Origin: Scedosporium boydii
Taxonomy: Eukaryota > Ascomycota > Sordariomycetes > Microascales > Microascaceae
Reading direction: 5' to 3'
Length of the DNA: 64,000 nucleotides
NCBI GenBank assembly: GCA_002221725.1
Contig: NJFT01000112.1
Span: 1-64,000, forward strand
Shown here: one piece after another, positions 58,935 through 64,000 of the stretch
Layout of the letters: each line of letters opens with the position of its first letter
Numbering within the stretch: the stretch's first letter is position 1
Program-made: the position numbers and the translations under genes
Notes under the pieces: model-generated
Seen by the model: the letters and a program-made list of their open reading frames with translations, nothing else
What the model was told of the DNA's origin: nothing
The model's database searches: none

Positions 58935-60440
58935 TCAAGCCCCCGTCGGCGTCTCCCCAAACGGATAATTAAACTTCAACAACCCATTCAAACCCCCAAC
59001 CCACCCATCGTCATCGTCCCCCGCCCTCTCCGCATCCCCCAGCGACGGAACCCTAATAACGCAGGGCACGCCGCCCCTCCAGCCTCCATCGGCCTCGGCG
59101 ACAATCTCCTCGCCCTCAACGCGAATCTCCCTACCGATGCTGACGTTGGCGCGTCTCTTACCATCAACGCTGACCTCGAGGGCTCGTCCGCGATTCTTCT
59201 TACTAAGCTTCAGGACGACTTTGGTGTTGGAGGGGACGACGAGGGGTCGGAAGCTGAGGCTTCGGGGGCAGATCGGGGTGATGAGCATGGATTTCACGAG
59301 GGGGTGGACGATGCAGCCGCCGGCGCTAAGACTATAAGCGGTGGAGCCTGTGGGAGTGGAGACGATGATGCCGTCGGCTACGAGTTCAGTTAGGAAGTGG
59401 TTGTTGAGGTAGATGTCCATGATGACGAGGTGGGGGTCTGGGCCGCGGTGGATCAGGAGTTCGTTGATAACATGGATCGATTCGGGCGTCTGCGGGGTTT
59501 GGTGTACGGGGTCGGCTCGGACGTCGTTAATGTCTGGTAGGAGATCTTGATCCGGGTCGGAGAGGCTCGTGGGCATAAGCTCGTGGTTGAGGTTCGCTCC
59601 GGAGGAATCGTAGAGGCCGACCTTGAGCCGGTGGCGCAGGAGCATCTTGGATCCGCGCTGCATGCCGAGACTCTGGCCTCGTGCTAGGTCCCAGCCCGAG
59701 GGCTGATCGCTAACGCTCCTCGTGATGCGCGGTTTCTCCTCACCCGCCGGAGTCTTTCCGGCCGCGGCGATTCTCGTGTGAGGGCCCTGGAGATCCTCTA
59801 CGGGGACGCCGCTGCCGCTCATGTATACTTCCCTCCAGGCGCGTTTGTATTCTTCAAACTTCCACTCGCCCAGGAAGCCGAGGGTTCCCATGCTAAAGGA
59901 TAGTATTGGAGGCACTGACTCCTCGAGGCTGAAAAGGCTCGCGGCACGTAGTATCGTACCGTCGCCTCCCAGCGTCGTGACGATGTCTACTTTAGACGGC
60001 AGAACGGTAGTCGTGCCGTAGGCCGTGTAAATCGGAAAGGGGAGGGATTCGTGGATTTCTTGTGCGATTTGCGGCTCGAATATTAGGTTGAGTCCGGGGT
60101 AGCTGTTGTAAAGGTACTTTGCGAAGGCTATGGCTGAGAGTGTGACCTGCGGCGCTCTCTGCTTGGGGATGAGAAGGACGTTTCGGGGAGGCTGTGGCCA
60201 TTGGAGGGTGAGGAGATGGGTGTTGGGCTTTTCTTCGTACTTGGGGACTATTCGGTTGGGTAGGGAGGAGAGGTCAAGAATTTCTCGTCGGGATGGTGTT
60301 GATGAGAAGTTCTGGCGATTGCTTGGGTGTATCGTTAGAAGGCATGGGAGGCGGGGTGTCCTGCTTTGGACAGGGATAGAGAGCCAGGACGGTGGGACCT
60401 GAGGGGGTGGTCGGATAGTACGGAGGGGTATTCGACGCAT
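58935..60440 (-). CDS. NAD(H) kinase, probably mitochondrial (Pos5-like)
   Basis: 501 residues, single exon, ATG at 60440. The N-terminal 50 residues are Arg/Ser/Pro-rich with no acid (MRRIPLRTIR... SSTPSRR), fitting a mitochondrial presequence. The catalytic GGDGT is at about 158-162 (IVTTLGGDGTILRAASLF). SFSMGTLGFLGEW and the conserved C-terminal TPTGSTAYSLSAGG follow, then RPLVVPSNTKVVL and the final beta-sandwich. It phosphorylates NAD (or NADH) with ATP to NADP(H). An insert of about 60 residues between the two domains (about 220-290) is Arg/Gly-rich and poorly conserved-looking. The presequence and size suggest the Pos5-type enzyme rather than the cytosolic Utr1 type. Confidence 0.93.
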   Translation of the reverse strand: MRRIPLRTIRPPPQVPPSWLSIPVQSRTPRLPCLLTIHPSNRQNFSSTPSRREILDLSSLPNRIVPKYEEKPNTHLLTLQWPQPPRNVLLIPKQRAPQVTLSAIAFAKYLYNSYPGLNLIFEPQIAQEIHESLPFPIYTAYGTTTVLPSKVDIVTTLGGDGTILRAASLFSLEESVPPILSFSMGTLGFLGEWKFEEYKRAWREVYMSGSGVPVEDLQGPHTRIAAAGKTPAGEEKPRITRSVSDQPSGWDLARGQSLGMQRGSKMLLRHRLKVGLYDSSGANLNHELMPTSLSDPDQDLLPDINDVRADPVHQTPQTPESIHVINELLIHRGPDPHLVIMDIYLNNHFLTELVADGIIVSTPTGSTAYSLSAGGCIVHPLVKSMLITPICPRSLSFRPLVVPSNTKVVLKLSKKNRGRALEVSVDGKRRANVSIGREIRVEGEEIVAEADGGWRGGVPCVIRVPSLGDAERAGDDDDGWVGGLNGLLKFNYPFGETPTGA

Positions 60441-62054
60441 AGTTTCTTCTGGAATCTAAAGGGCTTTTCTGATATAAAGGGCTAATAGGATCTCGCTACG
60501 GCAGAAAATCGATGGGGGGAACAAAGTAAATGAGTGCTGTCGGGCGAGGTCGATAACGAGTGGATGACGCTTTGCCAAGCATTGGGGACTCGACTCTTAG
60601 GAGGGAAACCCGTCGAGATGTTGTAGAATCGGAATCTGGCAGATTAAATAGGTGTCTTCTAGCTAAGCTGCCGTTAAAAGAGGCGGATCTAGCTGCTGAG
60701 GCCTTCGTTTGAGGCCGCTTGGAAGCTAGGTGAACGTTGAGCCGTCGTGGAAGAAGAGTTAGAGCGAGTAGAGAGTACTGGCTGAGCTGCTTCGTCTTGG
60801 GGAAATTTTTGATAAGCGATAAGGGACAGTGTGGAGGAAGGAGTGCTCGATGCTCGGGCCAATAAGGCGGAAGGTAATGTCGAGCTTGGTTTCTAAACCC
60901 CGCATTCATTGGTCGCTGAACACGGCTCGGTCCACTGTTGGACAATGTTGGGGAAAGAGTGACAGACAAGTCAGTGGACATGTTGCACTGGACAATTACT
61001 TGTTCCTGGTGGAGAAATGTAGAAATCGAAATCACATGCTCACCCATCCAACTGGACACAGCTGCAACTCCAGTCGTCGCTGCCGGCATCGGTGCCTCCC
61101 GAGTCCCCAGTGATACAAAGGTACATGTATGTGTACCTGTGTACACTGGTACGAAGCAAGAAGTACATGAAGTCATAAGTAGCTTCTCGGAATTACGTCA
61201 CAAGCAGTGCACAAAGTTCTTCCCGGCTTCTCCTTCAAGCCAAGGCCAAAATTCAACGGGCTCTGAAAAGGCAACAAAGACCGAATAGAGCAAAAACCAT
61301 TGAAGTATCCCGTCGGCGACTTTTAACCTTCAAATGGAGGGTAGGATTGGATTCATGGCATCACACAATTAGCGTTTAAGCGTTTCTGCCCAGACCCAGA
61401 CAACCATCTCGCAGGAAAATCAAGCGGTCAGCTGCAGGCATCAATTGATCAGCCCCGCGCCCAAGCTCAGTTGACGCCAACAACTCCGGCCTTCCGAGTT
61501 GGCCTCACCTTTCTCCAGTTTAAGCTGCATTGGCATTCCCTCTTTTAAGCTCATCCTCTTTAGACCCTAGTCCCCGTGTTCCTGAGGAGGTCCAAAGCCA
61601 CCCACCTGAGCCCACCCTGAAAAAGTGGTCTTAAGTCCATCCTTCTCACGAGGCCGAAGCTTCCGCGTCCACGATCCATTTTCCCTCGACCCCGCGGATG
61701 CCTGGTGCTATCGTTGCACCACTGGCACGTGTCAATCTGGATCTGGACAAACTCACTTCAGTGCACTACACACTAGCACTAGACAGCTAAACGTCACCTA
61801 CAAGTAGCTCGGGGCCCGACCGGGTGGGGAGCATTGTCAGTACTATCGTTTTCGCGCACTTCGCATGAGAGACAGTATATGAAGAGGGTATTCTCCCTCC
61901 CCCCACTCTCTTCCCATCTCGCGTCACTCTCTGGCCGCGACTTTCCCTTATCAAGCTTGACCTGTCTCTCCCGTTCTTCGAACGACTCGCCGAAACTGTG
62001 TCGTAGAAAGTTATCACCCTCATCATACGGGACATTGTGATATCGTGAGGCGCG
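60441..62054. other. Divergent promoter region (NAD kinase / acyltransferase)
   Basis: 1.6 kb between two divergent start codons. No gene or strong element was recognised. Confidence 0.5.
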
Positions 62055-63560
62055 ATGGAGACGGAGCTTAAGCACCGAAACGTCACGAAAACAAACGGCT
62101 CAGCCGTTCCCGCCACTCCGGCACCGGCGCCGGAAAAAGAGGCTGTCTCGCACCAGCCAAAGCCCGAACCCGAGGCGCATCCCGCCGGCGAGATCAAACA
62201 TGGCCGCTCCGTGCAAATATTCCGCGGTGTTACGCTGGGAATCTATTTTGGTCTATCGTGCCTTGCGTAAGGCATTTCCCTCCTGCTCCCGAGCCCTCCC
62301 AGTTGGTTACTGACCCTTGTTCCAGCATCGTATTAACCCAGCTCATTGGGGCACCACTCTACTTTTTTAATCGCAATCTGTTCTATTCATACATGGCTGT
62401 CACGAAGCAGTCGTTTGCCCTGCTGTCCATGTCTGTTACTCAATGGTGGGGACCTACGGTCATGCGTATCAGCGGAGACGAGTCTGTAGCCGGTCAGATT
62501 CATCAGACAGAAGATGGCAGGGTCGAGTTTAGCTTCCCGGAGAGGATAGTTTTGATCGCCAACCACCAGGTACGGACCTCGCTCTGCTTAAAAACTGCCC
62601 ACTGGAGCTCGTACTTTCGGCGGTCGGGAACTGACATATCAGATTAGATCTACACAGACTGGCTCTACCTCTGGTGGGCCGGATACGCGAATAACCCGCA
62701 AATGCATGGCTACATCTACATCATTCTAAAGGAATCCCTCAAGTATATCCCTGTCCTTGGCCAGGGAATGCTGTTCTACGGATTCATCTTCATGTCGCGC
62801 AAGATGGCTGTCGACCAGCATCGTCTCGCCTATCGCCTTCAGAGGCTCAAGGAGGAACATATTGCGCCTGACGGTAGCAAATACTTGAATCCCATGTGGC
62901 TTCTTTTGTTCCCTGAGGGAACTACCGTCACGAAGAATGGACGAGCCAAGTCGGTCAAGTGGTCCCAGAAGATGGGCTATAGGGATCCCGAGCACGTACT
63001 GCTACCCCGTAGCACGGGCGCGTTGTTCTGCTTGAGGGAGTTGAAGGGGACGGTTGAATACGTTTACGACTGCACCGTTGCCTACGAGGGCATTCCGTAA
63101 GTTCTTCTTCACCCTTCTTTTTTTTTGTTTTCTTTTTTTCCCCTCCTTTTTCCTGCTCCCTGTTGCGAAGCAGCTTGAGCTAACGACACCTTGGCGTAGG
63201 CGAGGACATTACGGCGAGGACTTCTTTGGCCTCTCAAGCACCTACCTCCAAGGCCGTCCACCCAAATCGGTCAACTTTTACTGGCGCCGATTCCGCGTCG
63301 ACGACATCCCCCTCGAAGACGACTCCGAGTTCGACGCCTGGCTCCGTGAACGGTGGTACGAGAAGGACGCCCTCCTAGAGGATTACCTCAACACCGGACG
63401 CTTTCCGCGCGCTACCGACGACATCGGCACCGACGGATACGTCGAGACCGAGGTTAGGACCAAGTATGCTGGCGAATTTACGAGGATCTACGTCGTTTTG
63501 GGCGCTGTCTATTTGATTTGGAGGATTTTGATGAGGATCTGGGCGAGATTTGTGGGCTGA
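62055..63560 (+). CDS. PlsC-type lysophospholipid acyltransferase (CST26/LCLAT-like), membrane-bound
   Basis: Four exons (62055-62266, 62326-62569, 62648-63096, 63200-63560; phases match) give 421 residues. A Pro/Glu-rich 50-residue cytosolic N-terminus precedes a transmembrane helix (VTLGIYFGLSCLAIVLTQLIGAPLYFF). The acyltransferase motif I is ANHQIYTDW (H-x4-D), split by intron 2. Motif III reads LLFPEGTTVTKN, and LLPRSTGALFCL is the conserved block IV region. A C-terminal hydrophobic helix (IYVVLGAVYLIWRILMRIWARF) closes the protein. The order and size match yeast Cst26/Psi1-like and animal LCLAT1/AGPAT enzymes, which remodel phosphatidylinositol or cardiolipin acyl chains at the ER; exact acyl preference is inference. 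Confidence 0.92.
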
Positions 63561-64000
63561 TGAAATATGGTTGAGGCGTCTTGGATGAAGCATTCATGAA
63601 TGACGGATGGATTTCTTGGGCTGAGAGGTTAACGATTTGGGAGAGTTATGCGGTTGGTACTGGCGTTTTTTTGTTTATTTTTACTCATCTCTGATTTTGG
63701 GCATCTTGCAAATTGGCTTGAGTGTTTGAGCATCTAGCACTTCTTTTCCCTGGTTTTCTGGTTTTCTGGTTACTAGACTTTGAATACCCTTTTCATTTGC
63801 TTTTCGTTTCCTTTTCCCCCAAGAGGCTCTCATGGCTCAGATAATATGAAACTCGAATGAACGGAACAGAATATGTACTTACCATCATGTCTATCCTCCT
63901 ATCTACAAAACCGTGAACTCTTCTCCATATACAGAAAACATTTGACTCGGCATTCATATTCACTCATTCCAAATCACAGCACTCAACCCATCCTCATTCA
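63561..64000. other. 3' flank to window edge
   Basis: T-rich downstream region of the acyltransferase gene. Nothing else was seen before the window ends. Confidence 0.5.

Noticed and set aside
52074..64000. Secondary-metabolite gene cluster around the methyltransferase
   Set aside because: No polyketide synthase, peptide synthetase, terpene cyclase or dedicated transporter is present; the neighbours are primary-metabolism genes.

Overview
The window looks like nuclear DNA of a filamentous ascomycete (Pezizomycotina). Genes lie on both strands without operons, most are interrupted by short GT-AG introns (about 40-140 bp), and the gene content is typical of moulds: a HET-domain protein, a LaeA/UMTA-like methyltransferase, a Git3/cAMP-receptor-type GPCR, a secreted GH53 galactanase and a Fet3-type multicopper oxidase. 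I cannot place it at genus level. Exon structures were built by hand from splice sites and reading phase; for nearly all genes the exons sum to whole codons.

Layout. 0.8-8.6 kb, all minus strand: a small Cys-rich protein, a SEC72-like TPR protein and a large variant zinc-cluster regulator. 8.6-12.6 kb is non-coding, with dispersed TACGAAGTA motifs and a G-quadruplex motif. 12.6-14.0 kb: a TauD/clavaminate-synthase-like dioxygenase. 14.0-20.4 kb: a 6.4-kb stretch with no recognisable gene. 20.4-23.1 kb: a multicopper oxidase ending in a collagen-like Gly/Asn tail. 24.4-29 kb: a 36-residue RanBP2-type zinc-finger mini-protein, an APH-fold protein and an HPP membrane protein. 31.0-36.0 kb: a kinase-like protein with a substituted catalytic Asp, divergent from an atypical SDR, then a small membrane protein and a zincin-like peptidase whose stop codon overlaps a second ORF. 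37.3-43 kb: GH53 galactanase, a small membrane protein with an apparently spliced 5' leader, and a GPI-type 5'-nucleotidase. 46.5-64 kb: GPCR, HET protein, nine-exon methyltransferase, Gfo/Idh/MocA oxidoreductase, NAD kinase and a PlsC-type acyltransferase.

The genes do not form one obvious pathway or a biosynthetic cluster with a backbone enzyme. It is a mixture of housekeeping genes (SEC72, NAD kinase, acyltransferase), secreted or surface enzymes (oxidase, galactanase, nucleotidase), and accessory or signalling genes (GPCR, HET, kinase-like, APH-like, methyltransferase). I saw no convincing tRNA, rRNA, transposase or CRISPR. The best leads are the oxidase tail, the dispersed 9-mer found only between genes, the TGATG ORF pair, the zinc-finger mini-protein, the HAN-motif kinase-like protein, and the in-frame TGA in the zinc-cluster gene, which a 48-bp intron would remove.
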